Source of the DNA: Scalesia atractyloides
Taxonomy: Eukaryota > Streptophyta > Magnoliopsida > Asterales > Asteraceae
DNA length: 64,000 bases
Direction of reading: 5' to 3'
NCBI GenBank assembly: GCA_947069175.1
Contig: CAMTDV010000003.1
Location: 83,093,014 to 83,157,013 of the forward strand
Shown here: positions 1-11,065 of the stretch, in pieces
Layout: every line of letters starts with the position of its first letter
Position numbering within the stretch: the stretch's first letter is position 1
Translations under genes and position numbers: made by a program
The notes under the pieces: model-generated
What the model was told of the DNA's origin: nothing
What the model saw: the letters and a program-made list of their open reading frames with translations, nothing else
Databases searched by the model: none

Positions 1-1262
1 CACGCCTCACTTGAACATTTTGTATATTTTAAATTCTGCATATTCATGATCAACCGGGTTTATCAACTGTGTTGATAAGCTTAGTGCTTTAGTGAATCAT
101 ATAACAAGGTTTCATACCTCCTTGCTTGATCTCTATGACAAACTTGACTAAACGGACATAAACTATACATAGCTATCATATTTTCTTAATAAACTTGTCT
201 AGACATAATATTAGTCGCATTCTGATTAAGTGTTATGGTCCTAGACTGTTCTGCCTTGTTGCAAGAATCCTCGTTCATAGAAATCATTGTCGAAACGGGT
301 GCAAAACGAGCTAAAACATTCCAGAACTGTCACTTCGCACGAAGTGCAAGTCACTTCGCATGAAGTGGTCAGCTCACTCTGCACGAAGTGGAGTTTTCTA
401 CATTTTCTTTCCGTATCTTCCGAATCCAAATCTGAAACCTTCGCCAAACACAAACTATTCACACACCTCTGTTTCCCTGATGTATGGTAACTTTGGTGTG
501 CATCACTTCAACTTATTAGCTCTTGGAATACTAGGAAGCTTGCAAAACTGTGAGCATACTCGACTCCCCTATTTACTTTTACACTTTTGGGGTGCAACTT
601 ATATGCTATATCAACCCACTGAAAACACAATATCTTATGCATAAATCACAAACACACATCCGTTATACATGCTTAATACGAATACATGCAAACTTATATG
701 CTACGATCGAATGCTGTATACTATGTCATTAATGTGTACAAGCCTCCCTTAACATGTATAGCGCTTAGGATTAACGCACCGCCCGTATTCGTGAGTTCAT
801 GTTAAGTAAACAAAACGGTCTAGTCATTGCTATGATTGGATTACGCTAGCGAACTTTGGGTTGACATGTGTAGTCGCATTGCTAGTACTATATGTTAGCT
901 TAGTAAAAGGTTATATCATGTGAATTGTTTAAACTTTTATTACTTAGTATTCAAACTTGCATGCTCGCCAATGTCTTGTGTTTTGAACTATACTTTAATA
1001 AATGTTGCAGGTTGACGATGAGGACTAAGACGATGCATGGAATCTAGTAGGATGAACTAGAAACCCACTTTTAACGTAGATTTATGTTGTACTTGTACTT
1101 TGATTTCTTTGTTGTACTTTCCATTTTGATGTTGTTATTTGCTTTCAAACTATGTACTTGAAATCTTAGAAATGAAATGAAATGAAATATTGTTTTTTTA
1201 AATTACATGTCGAGCAATCTACTTCGTCCCGCTCTGATGATTCCGCCATCGGTTGGGGTGAG
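1..1262 (+). repeat. LTR fragment, gypsy type, 5' end outside window
   Basis: This stretch has no credible gene. It ends in CATCGGTTGGGGTGAGACA, almost the same as the end of the minus-strand LTR at 1732-3893 read in its own direction. A stretch near 1008-1070 (GTTGCAGGTTGACGATGAGG and following) resembles, inverted, the bases at about 1920-1975. I read it as the 3' part of a related LTR in plus orientation. A short direct repeat (CACTTCGCA and variants) lies at about 331-390. The small ORFs over 241-732 are low-complexity shadows. Confidence 0.5.
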
Positions 1263-1374
1263 ACACCTTTAACATGGAATTAATGAATATCTAACCACTT
1301 AATAGCAAGTCATAAGCTTTGGATCAACAAATTATGCCCCGGTTACCTATTCCGTTGCGGGTCGGGGTGTGATA
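1263..1374 (+). repeat. 3' end remnant of a second LTR
   Basis: About 110 bp end in TTGCGGGTCGGGGTGTGATA. The same ending (GCTGCGGGTCGGGGTGTGACA) closes both LTRs of the element at 50250-58363 and the remnant at 43016-43044. The preceding LTR fragment therefore appears nested in, or abutting, another gypsy LTR of the family seen at 50-58 kb. Confidence 0.5.
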
Positions 1375-1731
1375 CATCAGTTATAACAAAATCATATTGA
1401 ATGTGTAATCAAGTAATGGATTTATATTAAATGTGTAATCACGTAATGAATATTCAAAATCACGTAGTCATGTGTTGAGTATTCAAAAATCACGTAATGT
1501 GTATTTAAAATCGTGTAACTTTTTTAAGAAAGCTATATCAATAGGCTGCTCGAATTAAAGAGAGTGAAATGTGCGTTAATACGGCGTATTTTTTGTTCAT
1601 TTTTGTAATATATTAACGTATGAAAAAGTTATAGTCGTTTGAAAATCAAAATATTAACGTATAAAAAAATTATAGTCGTTTGAAAATCAAAAGATAAGTT
1701 TCTAAGTGAGAAATGACTAAATTACCCTTAT
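1375..1731. repeat. Dispersed repeat, copy 1 of 3 (direct)
   Basis: It starts CATCAGTTATAACAAAATC and ends AATTACCCTTATT. Nearly the same sequence occurs, in the same orientation, at 43045-43420 and (more diverged) at 42664-43015, on the far side of the SGR6 gene. Internally it repeats short phrases such as ATGTGTAATCA and TATAGTCGTTTGAAAATCAA. No coding potential is visible. The 1732-3893 LTR sits directly after AATTACCCTTATT; the copy at 43.4 kb continues there with ACCAATAACACATG, so that copy shows the uninterrupted site. Confidence 0.65.
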
Positions 1732-3893
1732 TGTCACACCCCAACCGATGGCGGAAACATCGGAGTGAGATGAAATAGATTGCTCAAGGCATTATAACAC
1801 TAGTTGCGACAATATTTAAATCAAACTTCATTTCATTTCATAAAGCAATTATCTAGTACAAGTAAATCGAAATACAACATTTTCAACAGAATTACAACAT
1901 AAAAACCTAACATTCTAGGTGTGTTTCTATGTCGTCCCTACTAGATTCGTCATAGCATCAACATCAACCTGTAACATGTTAAAGTTATAGTTCAATACAA
2001 AAAGTATTGGCAAGTACACAAGTTTAAATACATAGCATAAGTATAAAAGAGTTTACTCAAATCCACATGGCAATTGTATACAAGGTAAGCTAGCATGCGA
2101 TACAATTGTCAAACCCAAGTGTCCACAAGTATTAGGTGTCCCTCGTCACACGAAGTAACGAGACGAAAGTATGAATAAGAATAAGTATCAACTTTAAGCT
2201 TAACATTACCCTGACAGGCGGTGTGCTACTCCTATAGCGCTATATATGTAAAGTTGGGGCTAGCTAAGTTAACGACAATAAGCATGTATGAATTTAGCAT
2301 GAACCTAAGCATAACAACAAGCATGTATAACGGATCGAGTGTATAAAGCATGTAGTGTGTGTATTTGTGTATTTTTTTAAGTTAACATGTTACAACCCAA
2401 ATTGTGTAAAAAGGGAAATAGGTCAAGTATACTCACGGTTTTGCAAGCTTCCACTTGGTACTTCTGTAAAGTGTTGGAGGGAGTTTGGAGGATGGAGCAC
2501 CGAGTTATCCTATATGAGGAAAACGTGGTTTGTGAGTATTCGAATGATAACGGAGGATTAGGAAATATAAATACACTAAAGTATGTATACAAAAATAATC
2601 ATCTAGACTTAATACTCGTTCTTGACACTATAATACCCATTCGGGTTGATGTGTTTCCATGGGTTAGGGTACCCATTAGAATCGTAACGAGAGATTAAGT
2701 ACTTAGGTGATGTAACCTAGTACCATGACGGATAATCATTTGATTACATCAAGAGTTCAGTTAGTATATGTATGTATGTATTATATAGTATACGTAATAA
2801 ATAGATCATAAACATCATGGAATTTCATAGAAGTCATGCATGGAGGTAGGAGGATAACCTTCCTTTTAACCTCTTTCTTATAGTTCACCAATACACGAGT
2901 CGTCACAAGGTCGACAAGGATGGTCATGAATAAGCTAAACATAAAAGTAAAAGACAAACAAAGAAATCAAAATCATGAAGTGAGGTGGTGGATTGAAGGT
3001 AGGATAGCCAAGGCTTCCAAGTAATCACACACTACCAACTCAAGTCTTGTTTCAAGAACAAGCTTGGAAGGATACAACACTTGTGGGTTAAAACTCTATT
3101 AAAACAAAAGGTTCTTACACTTGGGACCTCATACATGGTGATGCTCCAAGTTGGTTTTCCATGGAAAACTTATGGAGATATTCCAAAAGGTGATTCAAGT
3201 GTTAAGAAGGAAGAAAGATCAAAAGGAGATAGGTAAGGGTGAGTTAGAACTCACTTTTGAAAACCTTGATCCTTTAGATGGAGAGAGCTCTTAGAGCTTT
3301 AGAGAGAAAAGAAGAAGAATGTTTGAGGTGTGAAATGAGAAGAGAAGGAGGTGGGTATTTATAGATGGGGTTAGGGGGGTTGTTAGTTGGGTGTCTTAAA
3401 TGCAACAAACACAAACTTGGCCAATCCATGAGCTTGAAACCAACATCTCCGGATTATGCCCCTCTCGCGGGCTGTGATAGGGTGAAGAATACTCGGTCGC
3501 GGGCTGCGAGGTGTCTAGCGGGCCGTGAGAGGTTACCATGAAGCCGGTCGCGGGCCGCAAGGTGTGTAATTCCAGAAGCTTCTTTGGATTGTCACTTTTA
3601 GTCATTAAATTTAGTTTATCTTGACGTTTTTGCATGTTTTAAGTGTATAACGCATAATAGTATGTGGTGTGTGTGTCGAGTGTGAATGTATGGATCTTTG
3701 CACGTATTACAAGTATCAGTTTGCATGTATTTAACGATTGAATGCACATAAGACAAGTATGTATCATGTATTTTATTATGATTCAAGTCTTAGATTACAA
3801 ATTTGGGAAAGGAAATACGAATATAAGCTTCCAAGAATAAAAATACGAGTATACTTTCTAATTAAGGAAAGTATGAAAAAGCGAGGCATTACA
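1732..3893 (-). repeat. 3' LTR of the minus-strand gypsy element (2.16 kb)
   Basis: Read on the minus strand it begins TGTAATGCCTCGC right after a purine tract (AAAGGAGGGGAGAC, rc of 3894-3907) and ends GGTTGGGGTGTGACA at 1732. This gives TG...CA ends and a length usual for gypsy elements. The polypurine tract is preceded by the motif rendered TTTTGGGACGAAATTTCC, common just upstream of 3' LTRs in plant chromoviruses. No intact gene lies inside; ORFs at 2355-2698 and 3396-3947 look like chance frames. The matching 5' LTR was not found. Confidence 0.7.
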
Positions 3894-3949
3894 GTCTCCC
3901 CTCCTTTAGGAAATTTCGTCCCAAAATTTATTCAGAGGAAGGTGTAACG

Positions 3950-5390
3950 AACAGGTGCGGATACTTAGTCTTCATATCACTTTCGAGTTCCCAAGTAAAT
4001 TCGGCGCCACGTTTACCTTCCCATCGAACCTTGACTATGGGAATTCGACGGCGCCTCAATTGCTTGGTGTCTCAGTCCATGATTTTGACAGGTTTCTCCA
4101 CGACGTGTAGAGTCTCATTGATTTGAAGATCTTCAAGTGGAACCTGAAGCCCTTCGTCAGCTAGACATTTCTTTAAGTTTGAAACATGGAATGTAGAATG
4201 GACGTTGCTGAGTTCTTGAGGTAGGTCCAGTCGATATTCTACCTTGCCAATCCTTTCGAGAATTTTAAAAGGACCTACATAGCGAGGAGCGAGTTTGCCT
4301 TTCTTACCAAATCAAACTACACCCTTCCAATGGGATACCTTGAGAAGTACAAAGTCACCACGTTGAATTCCAACGGTTTGCGCTGTCTATCCGCGTAACT
4401 CTTTTATCGGCTTCTGGCTTTGAGCAAGCTATCTCGAATTTGTAAGATCTTGTCCATCGTCTCTTGTATAAGCTTGTGACCGGTGATTTGAGCTTCCCTG
4501 ATCTCGTGCTAACAAATAGGCGATCGACACTTACGACCATACTATTCCTCGAAAGGTGCCATTTGAATACTCGCGTGATAACTGTTATTGTACGAGAATT
4601 CGACCAAAGGCAAGTGTATATCCCAGTTGCCACCAAAATCGATTACGCAGGAACGAAGCATATCCTCTAGAGTTTGGATAGTATGCTCGGTTTGACCATC
4701 AGACTGAGGATGGAAAGCAGTACTAAGATTGAGATGAGTATCAAGAGCTTTTTGTAACGTCTGCCAAAGACGGGAGGTGAAACGACCATCACGGTCCGAG
4801 ATGATGTCGATAGGGATACCATGACGACAAATGATTTCATCAGTGTAGATACGAGCCAATTTCTTGACCTTGTAATCTTCACGTATGGGTAGGAAATGAG
4901 CGGACTTGGTCAAACGATCGATGATTACCCAAATACTATCGTGACCAGATGAGGTACGGGGGAGTTTGGTGATGAAATCCATGGCAATGCTTTCCCATTT
5001 CCAAATAGGAATTTCAGGTTGTTCGAGTAAGCCAGAGGGACGTTGATGTTCGGCTTTTACTTTTGAACAAGTAAGGCATTTCGAAACGTAGAAAGCGATG
5101 TCTTTCATAATACCAGGCCACCAATAAGACGTACAAAGGTCATGGTACATCTTATCAGCGTCGGGATGAATAGAATACCGAGATTTATGTGTTTCACTCA
5201 TCAAGAGATTGCGAAGGTTGTCACGGTTCGGGATCCAAATTTGATCGAGATAACATAGGATGCCATTGGATTTGGTTACGAGTTGATTTTCGATACCACA
5301 CTTCGACTCATTATCGAGGTTACCCTCGTTAACGGTTGAGTATTGTGCCTCACGAATCATCTCTTGAAGTTTTCCCAAGTTTGGTAGCAA
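3950..5390 (-). pseudogene. Gypsy integrase with C-terminal chromodomain-like tail
   Basis: The 4542-5390 frame has the HHCC zinc domain (H...H in SIHPDADKMYHDLCTSYWW, then CLTCSKVKA), and the DDE core with MDFITKLP, ISDRDGRF and the H-P-Q-S-D-G-Q-T-E segment. The remainder (3950-4540) is spread over broken frames but still reads through the conserved region [14 protein letters not shown] and the chromodomain-like end (KVRWEGKRGAEFTWE). A stop (TGA after KIMD) lies near 4080. In an intact element this protein inserts the cDNA and its tail targets heterochromatin. Confidence 0.8.
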
Positions 5391-6558
5391 CGTATACTGT
5401 TAACGTGAGTTTTCCGACTAAGCGCCTCAGAGACAACATTCGCCTTACCAGGGTGGTAGCGAATATCGCAGTCGTAGTCATTTAGAAATTCCACCCAACG
5501 ACGTTGACGCATGTTGAGTTCCTTTTGATTGAAGATGTGTTGGAGGCTCTTATGGTTAGTGAAGACCGTACACTTTGTACCATAAAGGTAGTGTCGCCAT
5601 ATCTTTAATGCAAAAACAACTGCACCAAGTTCAAGGTCGTGCGTAGTATAGTTTTTCTCATGAATCTTGAGTTGTCGTGATGCGTAAGCGATAACTTTAT
5701 CCCGTTGCATGAGGACGCAACCGAGACCTTGTTTCGAAGCATCGCAATACATGACAAAGTTGTCGTTACCATCGGGAAGAGCCAAGATAGGAGCATTACA
5801 AAGCATACTATTGAGTGTTTGGAGAGACTCCTCTTGTTTGGAACCCCAAACAAAAGGTTTATCTTTTTGGGTCAAAGAAGTGAGAGGTACGGCGATTTTG
5901 GAGAAGTTCGAGATAAAGCGATGATAATAACCAGCTAGACCAATAAACGAACGAATTTCGGACGGAGACTTAGGAGCAATCCAATTCTTTACGGCTTCGA
6001 TTTTCGCAGGGTCAACATGAATACCAAGTTCGTTGACAACATGACCAAGGAATTGAACTTCTTTTAGCCAAAATTCACACTTGGAGAACTTGGCGTAAAA
6101 ACGTTCAGTATGCAACAGCTGAAGGATAAGACGTAAGTGTCGCTCGTGCTCTTCTTGTGTCTTAGAATAGATAAGAATATCGTCGATGAAGACGATTACG
6201 AAACGATTGAGATACGACTTGCACACGCGATTCATCAAATCCATAAACACGGCGGGTGCGTTGGTCAAACCAAATGGCATGACTACGAACTCGTAATGTC
6301 CATAACATGTGCGGAATGCGGTTTTAGGTATATCTTCTTCGAGAACTCGAAGTTGATGATAACCAGAACGAAGATCGATTTTCGAGAAGCAAGTCGCGCC
6401 TTGAAGTTGATCAAGAGATCGTCAATTTTGGTTTTTGACTGTAAACTTATTGAGATCACGATAGTCGATACACATCCGAAATGATCCATCTTTCTTTTTG
6501 ACAAACGGAACGGGAGCGCCCCAAGGAGAAGTACTAGGGCGTATAAAACCTTTATCAA
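5357..6558 (-). pseudogene. Gypsy reverse transcriptase and RNase H
   Basis: Two frames make up this domain: 6283-6558 (N-terminal RT) and 5357-6280. The second starts [17 protein letters not shown] and carries the catalytic FIDDILIYS motif (about residues 30-40), then HLGHV-type thumb motifs and an RNase H domain with [24 protein letters not shown] and [21 protein letters not shown] frameshift separates the two parts at about 6280. The order and spacing match plant Ty3/gypsy pol. The tail past residue 290 (TWENFKR) overlaps the integrase frame at 5357-5390. Confidence 0.85.
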
Positions 6559-6592
6559 GAAGTTCTTGGAGTTGGCTAGATAGCTTTTGCAT

Positions 6593-7261
6593 CTAGGGTG
6601 CTAGACGATAAGGGGACTTCGCAATAGGAGTTGCTCCAGGTATGAGATCGATTCGTAAGTCAACTGAACGAGGATGAGGCGGACCAGGAAGATCCTCTGG
6701 AAAAACGTCTAGAAATTCGCAAGCAACAGGAACATCACTTACGCTTGGACCTTTGTCCTTCTTTTCCACAATGTAGGCAAGAAAGGCAAAGTATTCCTTA
6801 CGCAAGTATTTGTTTGCTTGGACACACGACATAAGTTTGAGACTTTTAGAAGGTTTCTCGCCATAGACGTGTAAGGAATCTCCATTCGGAAGAGGAAGAC
6901 GAATGAATTTCTTCAAACAAACGACTTCAGCACGAACTCGCCTAAGCCAATCCATGCCTACTATGACATCGAAACTCCCCATTTGCATGGGTATGAGGTC
7001 AATAGAAAACGTATGATCGTTAAGTTTCAAAGAACATTTTGAGAGGATGGAATCGACGATGATGGATTTTCCGTTTGCGACTTCGACTTCGAATGATTTT
7101 GGCAGTTTAGAGCGTTTACACTTACACATGGGTTCAAATTCAACGGATACAAAACTCTTATCCGTGCCAGTATCAAAAAGACATGAAGCATATACATTGT
7201 TAACGAGAAACGTACCGGTTATGACGTCATTATCGTTTTGCGCTTGGGCAACAATGATCAC
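6593..7261 (-). pseudogene. Gypsy protease region and start of RT
   Basis: About 222 codons on the minus strand. An aspartic protease active site is visible as FDTGTDKSFVS near residues 30-40, followed by the usual hydrophobic flap region (MQMGSFDVIVGMDWL). The C-terminal part (FLDVFPEDLPGPPHPRSVDL, then a segment ending PYRLAP) is the conserved entry into reverse transcriptase. The frame ends in a stop just after PYRLAP, so protease and RT are now disconnected. In an active element this would be one Gag-Pol polyprotein that the protease cleaves. Confidence 0.8.
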
Positions 7262-7745
7262 GAAGGCTCTGCCTTGAGCTTGTTGAGGCTGACGCGGTTG
7301 CTGCTGTTGTTAGTTGCTATGTTGGGGGCATGCATTGGCGAAGTGATTAGGATCGCCACACTTGAAGCATGCTCTAATGGCTGAAGGTTGAGGCTGGTTA
7401 TGGGCAAGGTTTGCGATGATAGGTTGATCTTAGGTAGGCCTTAGGTTTTGGCGACGTTGGTCGGCGAAATGCCCAAGCCTGTTACAGGTTGCGCATTTGC
7501 GACAAGGGGCGTTGGCGGGATGGTGGTAGGAGCATTGGGTACACTTGGGCCATGAGCCAGCATAGTTCCTCTTTGGTGGTTCTAGGGTAGAAGTGGTGGA
7601 AACAGATTACAAGGTTTCGGGTTTTGCGGAGTAACGACCGCATAATTTTGATTAGAAGCCTTCCGCTTCTTACCCTTGTTGTTGTTCCATGGTGGCTTAT
7701 ATGGGGTAGGTTCTTTGGTGGTATCGGTGATGGCTTGTTGCACAT
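7262..7745 (-). pseudogene. Gag C-terminal zinc-knuckle fragment
   Basis: The minus strand encodes a cysteine/histidine-rich stretch (CTQCSYHHPANAPCRKCATC, about 7480-7545) and, at about 7325-7375, a classical CCHC knuckle, CFKCGDPNHFANAC. These are the nucleic-acid-binding knuckles of plant gypsy Gag. Stops interrupt the frame (a TAA follows ACPQHSN near 7311). The N-terminal capsid domain is missing. A related pair of knuckles occurs in the non-autonomous element at 53.8-54.1 kb, which links the two families. Confidence 0.75.
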
Positions 7746-7765
7746 TCTTTGATGAAACCTTGTTT

Positions 7766-9585
7766 GATGAAACCTTGATGAAACGGGTCAGATTTTATAA
7801 AAATTATAATATGAGTTTATATATGTTATAAACATGTTTTTGACACTTAAACAAGTTGGTAATAAATATTAGAACATGTGGAAACATGTTCGATCCGTCA
7901 ATTTCAGTCCTAGGGTCAGTTCGCAACCGAAAGTCGTGAAGTTTGACTTCTGCTTTGACTTTCGATTCTGACCCGACTTAGATTAGTTAACTTCTGACTT
8001 ATAGTCGCATTATGATCTTAATACAATGTAGCATAACCCTCTGATGTTATATTACATGATCATAATCATAATTTGAGTTTATGCACAAGTTCCGCTGAAA
8101 TGTCAATTTTGACTAAAATGCCCTTTTTACAAAAACAAGGTTTTAAATCAACAATGAACTTGCAAATGAATTACCTACTGATATGTTAATGTAATTAACA
8201 TATTATGATGTTAATATTCTGATCATAAACTTATTTTAGTATAATATCGTAAATTATACTTTTTAAATGACCAAAATGCCCTTTCGGTGCATAGTTTGGT
8301 CTTAAACCATAAACTACACTTATGGGTGACTTCTTACTGATAATGTATCACTAATTAAGTATTTTTACAGAATGTTTATGATCATAACATCAAAATACAT
8401 TCAAGTTTCTTTTATACGACACATAAAGGTCAAAACGCCTAATAAGACGTAGTTTCGTTTTAAAACCTCAACGGGCAAATAAGTTGATATCCTACTGATA
8501 TTACAACTTATTTAAAGTATAATGGCATATGGAACTTGTTCATGACTCATCCGGTTACCCGATATCGCTTATATGCATACGATTAAGTGTATGTAACTAG
8601 TTTACGAAAATTAACCGAAACAGGTTTAACCTTATCATTTTAATCTCAAATTCTAGAATGTTAATTATTTACCCATATTATACAAGTCTTAAGTACTTGT
8701 TGGGTTTAAACTACATTCTATCCGGTCATCGCTTAATCTTGCATTTTTAAATCAAGACTAGCTCAAGTAAATACTCTTGACTTATTTCCCTATACGGGCT
8801 TGGGTTATGGTAAATTACTACCGCTTGGTCGGAAATGGGATCAATCGAATACCGAATTGTGGTTAGTAAATCCGCATATTCCGTTTTGATCAGTTTTGTT
8901 TGATAACTTAAACATTGGGGGTTAACGATCGTGTCCAGGATATCATTGGCTCATTACATTAGTTAATGGCCACGACCGAAGCATGGGGTGTAGGCATACA
9001 CCCGACAGATGCGAATGCTAAATTATTTTTACCCATAAGTTGGGGATAACTCCTTCGTGGGTTCATAAGTGGTGTGTACGTTAATCATGTCTCGGTCTCT
9101 GTACTAGGCCCCATATGTATTAACAAACATGTAAAGCTATTAACAAGGTTACAAAGCTGACTTTCCCAAGTTATAAAAAATTTGTGCTATGTGCACTTAA
9201 ATCTAATTTTTAAAATGTTTTCAAAATGAGCCAGTCGGGTGTATTTACCAGCGAAAGCTGACGTATTTTCAAAAGACTAAGATGCAGGTACAATACGAAA
9301 TAGGCTGGAAGCTGCTCGGTAGTGATATAAGAGGATTTTGCAAATCCTTAGGTCTGCTCAAAGTCTGTTATACATTTTTGTACATTTTACGATCCGCCTG
9401 TGGATCTTTCATTACAAGCCGTCTGTATATTATTTTTCGTACTTTGAACATTTGGTTTGTAATAGTAATTTAAACTCCAAGACTTCCGCTGTGCTGTGTT
9501 TAATTGACTATGATAATATCAACTTACGTCACGATATTCCCCACCTAGGCCCACCGATGTTTGGTTAGAAATACAAGGTGTGACA
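7766..9585 (+). repeat. 5'-truncated gypsy-type LTR sequence
   Basis: It is non-coding and ends AAATACAAGGTGTGACA. It resembles, in inverted orientation, the LTR at 44741-47402: both contain the run CATTCTATCCGGT / ACCGGATAGAATG, a segment around GTGTAGGCATACACC / GGTGTATGCCTAC, and matching GGCCATTA blocks in mirrored order. Its 5' end abuts the broken gag of the minus-strand gypsy element near 7765, so one probably truncated the other. The short ORFs at 9282-9568 have no recognisable content. Confidence 0.55.
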
Positions 9586-10054
9586 TTATAGATAACCATG
9601 TGTCATCAAAGTAATAGGCTTGGGTTTGATTCTCAATAAAACCCCTTCCATGTTTTCATCTAATTTTCCTTTTCTTTTTTACTGTTTTTACTATATTTTT
9701 ATTCTTTTATGGTTGTTTATTTATATTTACAATGATAATGGTCAAGTCCCTTGTTCATAAACCTTTTTTTTACTTGCCAGCAAAACATTTTTTTTTGGCT
9801 AATTTGCTTACTAAATTTATCAATTTTTATAGTTATACTATTCTTGAAATGTTAAACAAGAAAAATTTAATATAATGTTTATATTAATTAATTAACTATG
9901 TTACAATTAGCAACTTGAGTGAATAGTACCATGCCTTCAACTTTTTTTTTATGTGTTTATGTTTTTTTATATTTTTATTTTTACTTTTAGTATTGCCCTT
10001 GTAACCCTTTGACTTTCTAAAGACTTTGTAATCCAGTTTTGCGTGTTTATTTTC
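9586..10054. other. AT-rich intergenic DNA, nothing recognised
   Basis: T-rich sequence with long homopolymer T tracts. I see no gene, RNA or mobile element ends. The 9896-10078 minus-strand ORF is lysine-rich only because of the T tracts. Confidence 0.5.
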
Positions 10055-10560
10055 GTGTACATATCGATATAAATTCAAGTTGATTTACATTTCGACATAA
10101 ATTTTTCTCCAAAGTGAGTTTGGTCAAATATAATATGTTCTTATGCTTATTACCATATACATTTTAAGTTGGTCTACATTTTGACGTAATTTTTTTTCAC
10201 TTGGAAATGAATCTGGTCAAATATATTTCGTACTTATTTTTATTTCCGTTTCAATTGATCTACGTCTTGATGTAAATTTTGTTTGCAAACAAATCGGGTC
10301 AAATATAATATTTTTTCATTAAATAGTATAAATTCGAGTTACTTTACATATCGACACCGCCACAACGTGCCGTGGCATTCTTTAATTAAAAAGAAACACT
10401 ATTTTCTTATGCGCTTATTTTTAAGAACATGGTATAAATTTAAGTTGGTTTACATTTCGACGTAAATTTTCTTCTGAAATACATCGGGTTAAATATCATG
10501 CATTTTTGTGCTTATATTTATGTATGTTTTTAGTTGGTCTACGTTTTGACGTAAATTATA
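10055..10560. repeat. Degenerate tandem repeat, unit about 75-100 bp
   Basis: Five to six units recur with the core phrase GGTYTACRTTTTGACGTAAAT followed by a GGGTCAAATATAATA-like block (for example near 10085, 10170, 10262, 10340, 10450 and 10540). One unit contains CGACACCGCCACAACGTGCC. The same repeat family is found at about 34440-34870 inside intron 46 of the downstream gene, where the matching phrase is GATGCCGCCGCAACGCGG. Confidence 0.7.
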
Positions 10561-11065
10561 ATTAGAAGTTCCGTGAATAATGCTTTCATCCTATTGTTTT
10601 TTTGTTTCTTTCTTGAGGTTTTTTTATGGACTTTATTATTATTATTATTTTTACTTTTCTTTATGTTTAAAATTTTAGTTTTACGTTTCTTTTTCATTAA
10701 AATTTATATTTAAGATAGCATTTACATTTAATTTTAAATCAGTCTGTACCGCTGTCCAATTTGAATTTATTTTTATGGTTTTCGGTCGATTTTTGAGCGT
10801 ATTTCTTTTAATTGGTATACTACTAAATTAAAAAAAATATCAACCGAAACACATACTAGTTATTTATATATTCACGCCAAAGAATAATAATAATAATACC
10901 TTTTTATTTGTAAATAAAAAAAAGATGATGAAGCCACCGCCCACCTGTCCACTATACACCCCGGCATCACACGCTGTCGTTGGCGATCCAATTTTCTCTT
11001 CTCTTCTTCTTCTTTCTCCTCTGCGAATGCACTAATAATAATATAATTATTATTATTAATTATTA
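10561..11065 (+). promoter_or_regulatory. Putative SGR6 promoter and 5' leader
   Basis: This is the region directly upstream of the SGR6 start codon. A TATA-like string (TATTTATATA, about 10860-10870) lies roughly 200 bp before the ATG. A pyrimidine patch (CTCTTCTCTTCTTCTTC, about 10998-11020) of the kind common in plant core promoters and leaders lies 45-70 bp before it. An ATT/AAT run precedes the ATG at 11035-11065. The transcription start cannot be fixed from sequence alone. Confidence 0.4.

Larger units (their letters stand above)
3894..7765 (-). mobile_element. Ty3/gypsy chromovirus (Tekay-like), 5' truncated
   Basis: Internal region of an LTR retrotransposon in the order gag zinc knuckles - protease - reverse transcriptase - RNase H - integrase - chromodomain-like tail, minus strand. 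The capsid part of gag, the primer-binding site and the 5' LTR are absent: coding similarity stops near 7760, where an unrelated plus-strand LTR sequence begins. The C-terminal tail (about 3960-4330) ends in a segment like RIPIVKVRWEGKRGAEFTWE, typical of the chromodomain end of Tekay-type chromoviruses. Several stops and frameshifts make it non-autonomous. Confidence 0.85.

Noticed and set aside
3396..3635. Minus-strand 79-codon ORF with DTSQPATEYSSPYHSPREG
   Set aside because: Lies within the LTR over a direct-repeat stretch (CGGGCTGCGAGG-type words); no homology recognised.
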